From NCBI GenBank assembly GCA_015039315.1, contig WIDE01000019.1, forward strand, positions 386,080 to 450,079: DNA of 64,000 nucleotides, given 5' to 3'. Positions 24,065 to 34,673 of the stretch are shown here, in pieces; position 1 is the first letter of the stretch; every line of letters starts with the position of its first letter. Origin of the DNA: Clavulina sp. PMI_390 (taxonomy: Eukaryota; Basidiomycota; Agaricomycetes; Cantharellales; Hydnaceae). The position numbers and the translations under genes are program-made. The notes under the pieces are model-generated. The model searched no databases and was not told the origin of the DNA. It saw only the letters and a list, made by a program, of their open reading frames with translations.

Positions 24065-24541
24065 GGCTATGTAGAAGCCGAGTACAATTTGTAAAGGCGG
24101 CACCCAGCCTGCCCTCAGAGTTGTGGCGCCGGCTACTAGGGCTAGCGGCAAAAATAGAATGGCCAATGTCCTTGACTTGACGAGGTTGCTTGTCATTTGT
24201 ATGCTAAATCCCAAGTCGTTAGCTTTAGCCTAGTGGAGGGCCTGAGGGAGGATAATAACAACAATTTGAGTGCAACGGTGGCCAATCACTAGTAACCGCG
24301 GCGTCGGCATGGGAGTGGGGTGCCGGGCCTTGGCACCGGCGATCCGATCTTAGCCCCAATTGAACGGAATGTCGTAAGGCTCCAACTTTGGTCATGGAAT
24401 TCCGAATTACCCTGCTTGCGACATCGAAAGAACTTTTTGTGTGCATCTCCTGTCCCTTTCGTTGGTAAACATGACACTTATTCGTGCATCGTCCCTCCTC
24501 TCTCTCTCCAAAACGTTTCTGCCTCTTCTTCGCCCCATGGG
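24065..24541. other. Spacer between paralogues A and B
   Basis: 477 bp with no supported gene. A CT-rich stretch near 24492-24515 immediately precedes the start of paralogue B. Confidence 0.45.
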
Positions 24542-26559
24542 ATGAACCTAGGAAGTGATCAAAACATTGAGCATCTCACCTCGGCCGCATTGCACCTTGA
24601 GGTTTCGCATGTTCGTTATTCCATATTTCTCCAGCCATGGCATTCTCTGACTGAATCACTTTCCGCCCGACCTCCAGCTTGCATTTGGTGTGTTTTTTCG
24701 ATAATCCTGCTGGGTGTTCGTCACATTCATCAGTATCTTCACCAGTCGCAAGTCTCACCTGGTTCGTGTGGGACTGGCTCCTGACCCTCAGCTGTGAGGC
24801 AAGTTATCAGCCACTTCCTCTACACCGGCTATCATCTGCTCAGTTCTCCAACTAAAATCATTCTTCAACAGATCGATGTTATATGGAGACGTCGGATCAC
24901 TCTTGGGTCCTTTCTTTATCTTGTCAACGCATTGGTGTGCATTGCAAGCATAGGGTGGGTCGATTGTCTACACCAACCCTGCTCCTAGGTGTAATCTGAC
25001 CTCGGCCGCCAAAGGATTCGCGTCCCAGTACATTGTGCGTTATCAGCTTCTAACCCATGTAGTGTTCACTTACCCGCCTGAATCACAAAGTTGACATCAA
25101 TACACCCATCAATCTGTATGTCTCCTTCGACAATCTTGATCCGTCGGGGAACGAGCTGATTGCCCTGAATCTAGATGTCCTGTGCTCTTCGAGATCGCCA
25201 CAGTCCTCCAGTCCGTTCAAATATCGATCCTTCAATGTGAGCAGCATCGTTCCTTGTGCCTCGACGAGATCTGATGCTCACCTTTCGCAAGGTGTATTGG
25301 CTCTTCGAACGTATGCGGTCTACAGCTGCAGCAAGCTTGTGCTGGTCCCTCTCCTCGCTCTAAATGCGGTCAGCCTCTATATCTGCTCGTCATTTATTAG
25401 CGAATAAACATTTCGCTGTCAGACGAGCTTCGCGCTCAGCATGGGCAAAAATGTCCGGCCCATAGCCCGCGTTATCTGTAAGCGAACGCCCTACAGCACA
25501 ATTCCTTTCCTCTTTCGTGGAGCTGAGCTCAAGTTCTTAGATCAAGTCAACTCGCTATCGGTCCCCTATAATGGCTGTATTCTCCCACCTTATTACCGCG
25601 ACTGGCCACCTTGCGTACTACTCCTGGCGTTCGAGCTCGGTCCGTCACTTGGCCTTTTGTTCACTTACAAAATGTAGCTAATTGTTCCTATATGTTTTGC
25701 GGAAGTGCAGCCGTTGGAGTCCTCATGCTGGCGAGACTGGTCAAAACAGCAACAAGATGTTGTTCCTTAGCTCGGGTGGAGTACATAGTGTATCGAGATG
25801 GTAGGCTACTCTCTGGTCTATATCTTTCTGTTTTTATCTCTGATCGTGGCGTGGCACTTCCAGGATTGATTGAGTTTTTTGGTCTGTACACGACGTTGGT
25901 AATCATCTGGAGCTAAGATCTTGTTTGCTCACGGCGATACATTCGCTCTCATTTTAGTGATGTCTGGTGGGTTGATTCGTGGCACTGTATCATAGCAATA
26001 TGGCAGTTTTCGCTTACTGCACCACTGATAGCGGGGACTACGGTTCTTCTCGTCAACGATTTACTCTTTCCTGTGTGTAATGCCGACTCTCAGGTCTCAA
26101 GTCTCATTTCCGCTTCTGACTGAACCTTTCCAATAACAGACTGGCGACTCTGCCTCATTCCGCCCTATCCGTAGTTTCATTCCCCTTGTCGGCGGCATCG
26201 CATGCAAACGTCTGCTACTGAACCTACGATCTATCACCCAATCTGAGCTGGGATCTACGGACAATCCACAAAGTAGCGTTCAGCGCACACGTTCAGCAGA
26301 CGCTGAACATAAACTTCCCACTGTAGTGGAAGAACCAGCCGATGACTGGTTCTTCTCATTCTTGGATGAAGAGGCAAGACCTCCCATACCAGCGAGGCTC
26401 AGGACGAGCCATGCTGTTGGAGAACGTCAAGCCACTCATATCACATACACCTACCTATCACCACATAATTCTACGGACATCCTATCTGATGGTTCATCTT
26501 CTCGTTCCCGTTCTCATCCCCTCCCGCAATACTCTCAACAAGGCCGTTGCGTTATCTGA
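24542..26559 (+). CDS. DUF6533-like multi-pass membrane protein, paralogue B
   Basis: Start chosen at 24542 (MNLGSDQNIEH), because the ATG five bases upstream runs into TGA. Exon 1 (24542-24610) is 69 nt, as in A and C. Short exons: 24678-24687 (10 nt), 25864-25881 (18 nt) and 25958-25966 (9 nt); the 20- and 25-nt exons are also present. The last exon is 26140-26559. First-helix block: LTWFVWDWLLTLSCE then VIWRRRITLGSFLYL. The intron after exon 3 begins GCAAGT (GC donor at 24799-24800). The tail keeps EPADDWFFSFLDEEAR but ends in QGRCVI without the distal HPPR-type block of A and C. Just downstream, in another frame, is a weak echo (PLRPFPFF), so the end of the tail may have been lost by a frameshift. 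Confidence 0.78.
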
Positions 26560-27470
26560 CCAACAAATTCCACCTAATCTATTCTTTCATCAAGAACCTC
26601 AATTATGACAGCGTTCAAACCTCTTCGTCCATTTCCTTTTTTTCTTGTGCTTTTCAGCAGCATCACCGCCAGCCGCTCCCTTCCTTAGGCCCGACGAGTA
26701 AGCATTTCAAGCGTACCATCAATGATGTGCCTCAAGCCAATGAGATCTGGGTCATAGTTGGAAGGGTGCTGGTATAAGATGTTTTACCGCTCCTGGCGGC
26801 TGGTGTCATATTACGGCAATGTGATTAGATATTTGAAGGGCGGGTAAATAGTCAGTTGGTATTGGATTTCCAATCATAGCTGAAGGATGTGTAGGGGTTT
26901 CGCTGCTTTGCGAATGAAGATAGTCTCAGATCGATACGTATATGTATTTCCCCAAAGTGGCTCTCATCTCCCTCCATTCATCGTCCCTTTTTTCATTCAA
27001 TATTGTCAAGAACCGAAGTTGTGCCCCCGCCTTTCAGGCATTCGGCTCGATCTTTTTTTCGCGCCCCAGATTTGAGCGCTTATTCGCTGGTCGGCCCAGC
27101 CAGTTTGTCGGCGAGGCACCCCGAGTGGCCGTGGAGTGTGCACGTGATGAGGTGCGGCAAGTGGCGATGCAGTCCCTCGGTGGAACAGATCGCTGCAGCA
27201 GATACTCTTCGCATTTACGAGAAGGACAAATCTGAAGGAGACTACTCGGGCGATGCAGTCCGTTTTTGCGGCATTGCGGACAATTCACGGTCTTCGGGAT
27301 GACAGAGCTGCATATCAGACCGCAGGTTGTGGATTTGCCAATCTTTGTGCCGACTATAAGACCTTTTCCAAACGCGGCTCTTTGTGAACATGTTACGCTT
27401 GCTCCCCTCCACTCCCCCTCATTTCATGGTCTCTTTCTAAACTTACTTGGCGTTATAATTGTTCTATGGG
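26560..27470. other. Spacer between paralogues B and C
   Basis: 911 bp. The first about 150 bp may be a degenerate tail of B. Beyond that only short overlapping ORFs occur around 26940-27300, without domains. Confidence 0.45.
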
Positions 27471-29626
27471 ATGGTTCAAGCTAATGGCCAGAACCCGAGG
27501 CCTCTCACCACGATAGCATCGCACCTCGAAGTTTCACATGTGTGTCAAGCCCCGGTTTTGTGCACTAGTGACGCTTGCTGACGCGACCAGCCAACTTGTC
27601 TCAGCTTGCATTTGGTATGTCATGTCTGATACTCTCTCAGCGTCCTCGAGCTTGATCTCATCCATGGACGCTTCTGTCAGTGGCGAGTGTCACCTGGTTC
27701 ATATGGGACTGGGTTCTTACGCTCTCTTGCGAGGTAAGTTCTGGATCGGATACGCTTCACCAGCTTCTCTCAAATCAACTCGCTCCGTTCCTTCAAAAAG
27801 ATCGATGTCATGTGGAGACGCCGGGTCACTCTTGGATCCTTCCTCTACCTCATCAATACACTGGCATGTGTTGCCAGTATTACGTGAGTTCATTTTCTCT
27901 CGAATTATCTCTCCTACGCACTGTCTAATTATGAGGTGCAAGAATTCGTTTACCGCTGCACTGTAGGTACTTCAAAATCATAAAGCGTATTTCAGCAAGC
28001 TCACCTGTATCTCGCAGTTGGCGTCGATGTGTCGACCAGCTTGTCCGTGTCTTGGCATCAATCGCCCTTCTTGAGAGATAGAGTGCCACTTACTAGAATC
28101 TGTTCTAGGTGCCCTGTAATATTTCAAACTGTCACAATCCTTCAGTCCATCCAAATAGCGGTCCTTCAATGTGAGAAGCACCTGCCTTGTCGAACCACCA
28201 GTCTCGAGTTGATCTAGTTCTTCAGGTGTGCTCGCTCTTCGGACGTACGCGGTCTACAATTGCAGCAGGCTTGTGCTTGTCCCGCTCCTCGTTCTGAATG
28301 CAGTAAGTGAGCATGATTATTTACCAAGGATAAATGGTACTATCCCAGCACTAGGCAGGCTTCGCACTTAATATGGGCGAAAATGTCGACCCCTTGATTC
28401 GCATTGTTTGTAAGTTAATCCCCTCTCTCGGTAATATCTTCGTAGAGGCTAACGCTCGCCTCTTAGATCGATCCAACCCACTCCCAATTCCATACAATGG
28501 CTGTATCCTCCCAGCCTACACTCGCGCCTGGCCACCTTGCATGTTGCTTTTGGGGTTCGAACTTGGTCAGTCAATAATATGCTAGAGTTGTTGTTACATA
28601 AGGAAGAGTACCTCATCTTCGTGTTTCGGGCGGACAAAGCCGTTGGAATTTTGATGATGGCGAAGTTAGGCCAAATAATGAAAAATGGCTGTTCGTTGGC
28701 TCAAGTGGAATACATAGTCTTTCGGGACGGTGAGCGCCTCTCCAGTCCTATGGTCCTCGAGATGGTCAACTCAGCTATCTCGATCGGCTCATTTAGGGTT
28801 AATCGAGTCATTTGGTCAGTAGATGATACCCTAGACGTACCAATTTGAGTATTAACTGTACGCTTTTATCCTATGGATATTAGTCATGTCTCGTGAGTCG
28901 ATATGCCATTTGTCTCGCGATGCTGTCCGTTGATTCTCTCTTGGTAGTGGGAACTATGGTTCTTCTGGTCAATGATTTAATCTTTCCAGTACGTCAATTA
29001 ATCCCACAAGTATTTGTGATCTGCACTCTAAGGCTTCCTCACCACAGACAGGCGACTCAGCCGCGTTCCGTCCCATGCGCAGCTTTATTCCTCTGGTTGG
29101 TACTATCGCATGCAAGCGCTTGCTTCTCAACCTCCGACACATCACCCAGTCCGAGCTGGGGTCCATGACAAAACGCCGAGACGATATCGATCATGCTAGC
29201 TCAGCCCCCAGCCAACATGAATTACGAGATCTTGCAGACGAGCCAGTAGATGACTTGTTTTTCTCGCTACTGGACGAGGAGGCGAGGAATACGCCGCAGG
29301 TCAAGCCTAAGACTCAGCTGGGTGATGCTGTTGATGAGCATCACGCTACTCAGACGCCGTACACCTACTCTCCATCGTACGCTTCTGCGGACCTCGCCTC
29401 TGACAGCTCACATCCTTCGCATACCCAATCCCTGCACGGTCTTCGGAGTAAGGATATCATCTCGCCTACCATATCATCCCGCGCTATCTCCCCCGCCATC
29501 AGTAGCGAGGATCATGAAAGGCTCTATTCCTCCCTTCTCCATCCTCCTCGTCCGTTTAGTTTTCAGGGCGCCCTCAGACAGGCACATGGTTCTCGACCGC
29601 GCATCTCACCCAACGCTCAGGGTTAG
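27471..29626 (+). CDS. DUF6533-like multi-pass membrane protein, paralogue C
   Basis: Start at 27471 (MVQANGQNPRP), in the frame equivalent to A and B; exon 1 is 27471-27539 (69 nt). Short exons: 27605-27614 (10 nt), 28797-28814 (18 nt) and 28884-28892 (9 nt), plus the 20- and 25-nt exons. The last exon is 29048-29626. Spliced first-helix block: VTWFIWDWVLTLSCE then VMWRRRVTLGSFLYLIN. Landmarks: PLPIPYNGCILP, AQVEYIVFRD and FIPLVGTIACKRLLLNLR. This copy has the fullest tail, with DDLFFSLLDEEAR, a Ser/Pro-rich stretch and SLLHPPRPFSFQ near the end. No disabling change was found, so it is the best reference for the family in this window. Confidence 0.82.
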
Positions 29627-29746
29627 GTACTTCCAAATGTGTCACTCCCTTTGGTTGCTCAGTCACTCAAATATCCGGCAAAACGGGGAACTGCATGCCG
29701 TGTCATGCCCCTTCGGGGAGATTGGTCCGCGAGTTGGGCCTCGCAG

Positions 29747-29895
29747 CCTGGATAGACTTTAGAACAGATCAGCGAACGCTNNNNNNNNNNTAACTTTTGT
29801 TTTCTTTTACTCTTTCTGAGCGTTCTTATCACATGTGATAGTTTAGCGACTTCCCGGTCGTCCTGGATAGACTTTAGAACAGATCAGCGAACGCT
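29747..29895. repeat. 34-bp perfect direct repeat flanking the N gap
   Basis: 29747-29780 is identical to 29862-29895 (begins CCTGGATAG, ends GCGAACGCT). The first copy touches the ten Ns directly. Probably a contig-end overlap or a collapsed tandem repeat. Confidence 0.85.
29781..29790. other. Assembly gap (10 N)
   Basis: Ten undetermined bases. The true length of missing sequence is unknown. Confidence 0.99.
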
Positions 29896-30899
29896 CAGCT
29901 CATCCAGTGCGTAGTGGAATAATGTTCTGCGAACAACTTCTTCGCTGGATCATAATAGCCGAGGATTCGAGTTACGCACCTCTGGAGCTCAAACAGCTGA
30001 AGAGGGCATCTGCTAGTTATTCGTGTATATACGAAATGAGTGAGAAGATATGTTTATCCGCCATAGCCTCCTGAATTACGCTGACTGCTGGGGTTATGAT
30101 CTGCCAGTAGCCGTCACCTTCAGCCTGAGCCCACGCTGCGCCAGCAAATCAGTTCCAATTGGTCGACTGCTTGGCATGGCGCGGCAAGTCATGACCAATC
30201 ATTCTGCACACTCTCAATGGTGTATCGTCGCCATCAAAGATACAAGACCGCCGAAAATACCGAGGCGATAACGAACCGAGTGAATTTACGCGAGTGCCCA
30301 CAGCTCCTGTAGCTGACCAGGCCTCGCTTTGAGAAATGCTAGCGCAAGGGTTCTCTGGGTTAACCAGGTAGCTTTTCAATTCACTTGGCATCCTAATCGG
30401 TGTCGCAAGGCCTGCCAAGGGCACGCAATGGATCTGTGGCCCAGTCCATTCAAATTGATTTCCCACACATTGTGGAGGCTCCATGAGAGCACAGTGGGAC
30501 CCCTTCGTCCATTTCCAATGGCATCAGCTGGACTGAATAAACCCGACGTCGATACCGACATATGACAACAAGTAGACCGCCCCGTGCGGTGGTCAGTGCC
30601 AACGATTCTCTTAGCATGAGGGCCCGCCCGTAAGGGATGAGGCACAGCTGCCGCCGCGACAGCCACAGCCTTGCTCCTTCTAGCGGAATCACTGCTCCAG
30701 TTGCCCAAGAAAGCAGATCACCCATCCCCTCCATTGATCCATATGCATCCAGCCATGGCGTTGTGAGGGGCCGTAAGCCCTCCGAATGCAGTTAGATTGC
30801 TCGTTTTTGGTACCCTGGAAGAACGAAAGGAGAATCATGCAGTGACTCCATGGGCCAAAGACCCTGAGCGGCTATCGAGTTTTGGAAGACCGCCATAGA

Positions 30900-30945
30900 T
30901 CTGCACGGACCATTATAACCTGACGGGCGCTCTGCACGGACCATT
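30900..30945. repeat. Short direct repeat, 15 bp
   Basis: TCTGCACGGACCATT occurs at 30900-30914 and again at 30931-30945, 31 bp apart. It lies about 90-140 bp upstream of the start codon of paralogue D, so it could be a promoter element or a chance local duplication. Confidence 0.6.
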
Positions 30946-31036
30946 GCGCACAGGCCCCTCCGACATCGGGCCTTCTCCTTGAAATCACCCTGCTCTTATC
31001 AAGGGATTCTGCTGCCCCACCACTGCAACAAATCAG

Positions 31037-32941
31037 ATGAGTCAACCTTATGAGTTCAGCCAAGATTTTCACCCGAATCTGCGGCAACTTGAAGTTCTGC
31101 ATGTTTGTCGGCGCCCAGTTTTCTAGGTGGTGTCGCTTTGGATACTGATGACTCGCTCGCTCAGCTTGCATTCGGTAATTTTTGCTCCTCTGTGGATATT
31201 TTGGGCCAGTCTCATCCCAGCTATTAGTGTCGAGGCTTAGCTGGTTCCTCTGGGACTGGTTGCTGACTCTTCCAAGCGAGGTAAGTTGTCATTCCGCTCT
31301 CGCCCCCTGCTGTCACTCAATCCCTACTCTATATATCGCTTCCTGCATAGATCAATGTAATATGGAAGCGTCCGATCACACTTGGGTCATCTCTCTATGT
31401 CGCTAATACACTAGCATGTGTTGCTGCCATGATGTGAGCCCTTCGATCAAGCGTCATTGTCTCGTGATTTTGGGGGTCGGTCACTAACCTGCCGCTTCAA
31501 ACCAGTGTTCGCATTCCACTCAATTGTACGTCTACCAAACGCTACATTATTCGATGCAGCACACCTTTCTTACTTATTTCTAGTATGGGTGGACGTACCG
31601 GTGAAACTGTACTCCTCGAGCACTCTCCTCGATCCTGGAATAATTAACTGATAATAGGTACATTAGTTGCGCAATAATCTTTGAAGCGATTGCGGTTCTC
31701 CAGCAAGTACAAATATTCATCCTTCAATGTGGGTTCTTGGTTCAATTTTCTGTCTCCACCACCAGCTCAGTTGGCTTCTAGGCGTGCTTGCACTTCGGAC
31801 ATACGCTGTTTACAACTGTAGAAAAGTTGTACTCGTGCCTCTCCTGGTCCTCAATACGGTACGCCATGGTCTTCACTTACTCTGTCGAAGTTCATAACAA
31901 TTTCGCCCCAGACGAGCGTGGTGTTCGGTGTCATTGAGAACATCCAGCCGCTGGAACACAGCAAACGTAAGTTATTCGACTTCTATATTACAAGTATCGC
32001 CTGCTTGATACGAACCTAACGTGGGCTCATTCAGATTGGCGCAATCGTCTTCCCGTTCCCTATAACGGCTGTTCCCTACCTCACCCCAGAATACCGTGGC
32101 TACCTTGCGTGTTACTCTTAACCTTCGAAGTTGGTATGTGAAGCTTGAAATTCTGGGACCACAAGAGGTCGCCTCTGAAGCTATCTTCCTTCTCACAGCC
32201 GTCGGTGCCCTGATGTCAGCGAGGCTATTGTACTTATTGAGAGTAGAGGGCTATTCTCTCGCTCAGGTTGAATATATAGTTTACCGTGACGGTGGGTCTC
32301 TCCGGACTGAACATATTTCTGATTGTTATTGACTTTCGACATCGCAATATAATAGGACTTGTTGAATCCGCAGGTAGGTACCCATCTAACATCGATCGTC
32401 GTCCCATTGATGGTCTCTGACTCCATTTCCCCCTTCCCCCCGCAAGTTATGTCTGGTCAGTGGAGCCTGTACTGTTATGCATGTAGCAGGCGAATCTCAT
32501 CATCTTCTTTCACAGTGGGGACAACTGTTCTTCTAATCTACGACCTCGTCTACCCAGTATGTTGAGCCCTACCCGAACTTAGTCTATTCATCTCAGGTGT
32601 CGTTGCAACAGACAGGGAACTCCGCCTCTTTCCGGCCCATGTGGGGATTTGTCCCACTTATCGGCACTATCGCATGCAAGCGCATGCTTCTCAACCTTCG
32701 CAGCATCACACAGTGCGAAATTGGCTCCATAATAGGCGACCAGAAGCATGTTGATCCTACCGATGCACACAACACGCAGGACAATTTCTCAGACATAGCG
32801 GAAGACCCATGGGATGAATTTTGCTCCCCCCAAATCGACGACCTGGAACGGTCTACTGCGCAGTCAATACCTCTACGGGGTGGCAAATGTGATGAGAGCG
32901 AGTGTGTGATCCTTGATACTAATCTTCCACACACATATTGA
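31037..32941 (+). CDS. DUF6533-like multi-pass membrane protein, paralogue D
   Basis: Start at 31037 (MSQPYEFSQDF); exon 1 is 66 nt, one codon shorter than in A-C. Short exons: 31165-31174 (10 nt), 32356-32373 (18 nt) and 32447-32455 (9 nt), with the 20-nt (VRIPLN) and 25-nt (WVDVPVKL) exons between. The last exon is 32612-32941. First-helix block: LSWFLWDWLLTLPSE then VIWKRPITLGSSLYVAN. The C-terminal helix reads FVPLIGTIACKRMLLNLR. The tail is the shortest and most diverged of the array: the acidic motif is reduced to EDPWDEFCSPQIDD, and the protein ends at LPHTY without the distal block. Apparently intact, but under different tail constraints. Confidence 0.78.
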
Positions 32942-34673
32942 CCAACCTACCTATTGAATTAACCACCAACTCGCCTCCTGCCCCCTCCCCCCCGCCAAAA
33001 AAAAGGAACCGGCGAGGGCAATACCCCGTACGGTTCGGCGGCACCCAATCAGCCTAACCTCACCCACCATATCCGATCTCGATCTTGGCGTCGTCCTTGC
33101 CTTCCTGCCCCATTCCTCCACATGCCTTGAGCTCACAGCTTGTTCTTGATCATTCAATATTCCTGAACCACTCGCCACTCACTCCTCCCAGCTATGGGCC
33201 CCCATATTTCGCCGAATTCTGAATCTCTCGCGACGACACTTATAAAGGCCCAGCAGGATGGGTGGATACGGAGGCAACCAATTTCTCCGACACCAAACGA
33301 GATCAATGTCCGAAAGAATATTACAAGGAACGCGTAACGTAGTTCACCAAAATCGTGAATTGATGAGTCAAGGGATGAATGATGGCTCATAGATAGAGTT
33401 CATCAAGGGAGCCTATTTTTATGTTTGTATCTTATTGTAACGAGCCCTGCTGGAGAGTATTTTTAGCTATAACGTCGTTCAATAATTCAGGAGCATCCGA
33501 AGTTCTCCGTTAGTATTTTAGATCACCTTGCACCAAGATCATACAATTGAGTGGCTCTGGTGGGGCAGTCCGCTGTGATTCGTCCGCCCGCGCCTCCTTG
33601 ACTTGAGCAAATTTAATAGAGGGCCGTTAAACGGTGGAAATCGGGTGATGTTCCCTTGTACCAGAGTTCAGGGCTTAGTGAACTACAGCCAGAATCTTTA
33701 ACACTTGCTCGGCCAACGTACCCCGATTCCTCGAAACAATTTTGTTCGACAGCAACCTGCCGTTGATTTGCAGAAAAGTGTGTGCATATGCGCCCCAGCA
33801 TTGCCGCAACTTTGGACGCATTGCAAGTAACATTTCCCTTGTTGGTCGTCAGCAAGCACACAAATGATACATATGGCCGCAGGTTCAGATCGAACTGGGG
33901 GGGAAGTCCTCAATACATACATACTCTAAACACGCTACACTAGCTTTGAATGATTGAATGACTATCAACTACCAAATTCTGCCCTCGAGAAGTGCAAATC
34001 GTTGGCGATTCTCGGCACCGTTCGGAGAGGAGATAGCTGCGCGCCTGGCGCATGCGCAGCCCGCCATCATATTGCTCGGGTTTGAAATGCAGGGCTTGCA
34101 GGTGTTATGTTTTCCCGGCACCATTTACGGAACCATTCCCTGGCGCGTTCTGAACGTAGTGCTATGCAATGGCGGAGAAACTGCAAAGTCCATCCTAGAA
34201 GGACCAATAACAATCACTCTGTGTATCGGTAGCGGTAGCGAATTGCCACTATTGGCGCTGTGTCCATTTTACCAGCAGGCCCAAAGGCTTTCGTCATGGC
34301 CACTCTCGCTCCGCCGCGGCACGTGAGCACGGTGCCGCGGTCTTGGCCACCTCGAACGATTCCACGACATGAACTAGCGCCGTGGTGCTAGTGGAACTAG
34401 AGCTTCTCAACACCTAAGACACTTCTAGAAGAGAAGGGAAGAGCCAGATCGTCGTTCACGCAATAGAATACAGCCTCCAGTCTTGCATGCAGGAGCGACC
34501 ACTGTTTTTGAGAAGATGGCATGTTATGGAGTTGCCAAGCTGTAAAAGGGTACAAGAAACCTTTGAGCCGCCCATCTAATGGTGGGGCGCTCTCTTCGCC
34601 CCCCACTACTACCAAACCTTCCCTCTATAATACTCAACGTCTTGGGCCAAATCCGTGACTGCAGCTGCATGGG
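32942..34673. other. Spacer between paralogues D and E, no gene supported
   Basis: 1.7 kb. A 122-codon ATG ORF at 33958-34326 has no domain and no intron structure and is not called. C-runs and A-runs occur at 32983-33004. Confidence 0.45.

Larger units (their letters stand above)
29627..31036. other. Spacer between paralogues C and D, containing an assembly gap
   Basis: 1.4 kb without a supported gene. It includes ten Ns at 29781-29790, a 34-bp direct repeat around the gap, and a separate 15-bp direct repeat near 30900-30945. Confidence 0.5.

Noticed and set aside
29627..31036. Possible transposon or LTR end at the 34-bp repeat
   Set aside because: No terminal inverted repeat, target duplication or transposase; the position at the N gap favours an assembly cause.
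33958..34326. 122-codon ATG ORF between paralogues D and E
   Set aside because: No recognisable features; the intron-free layout is unlike the neighbours.
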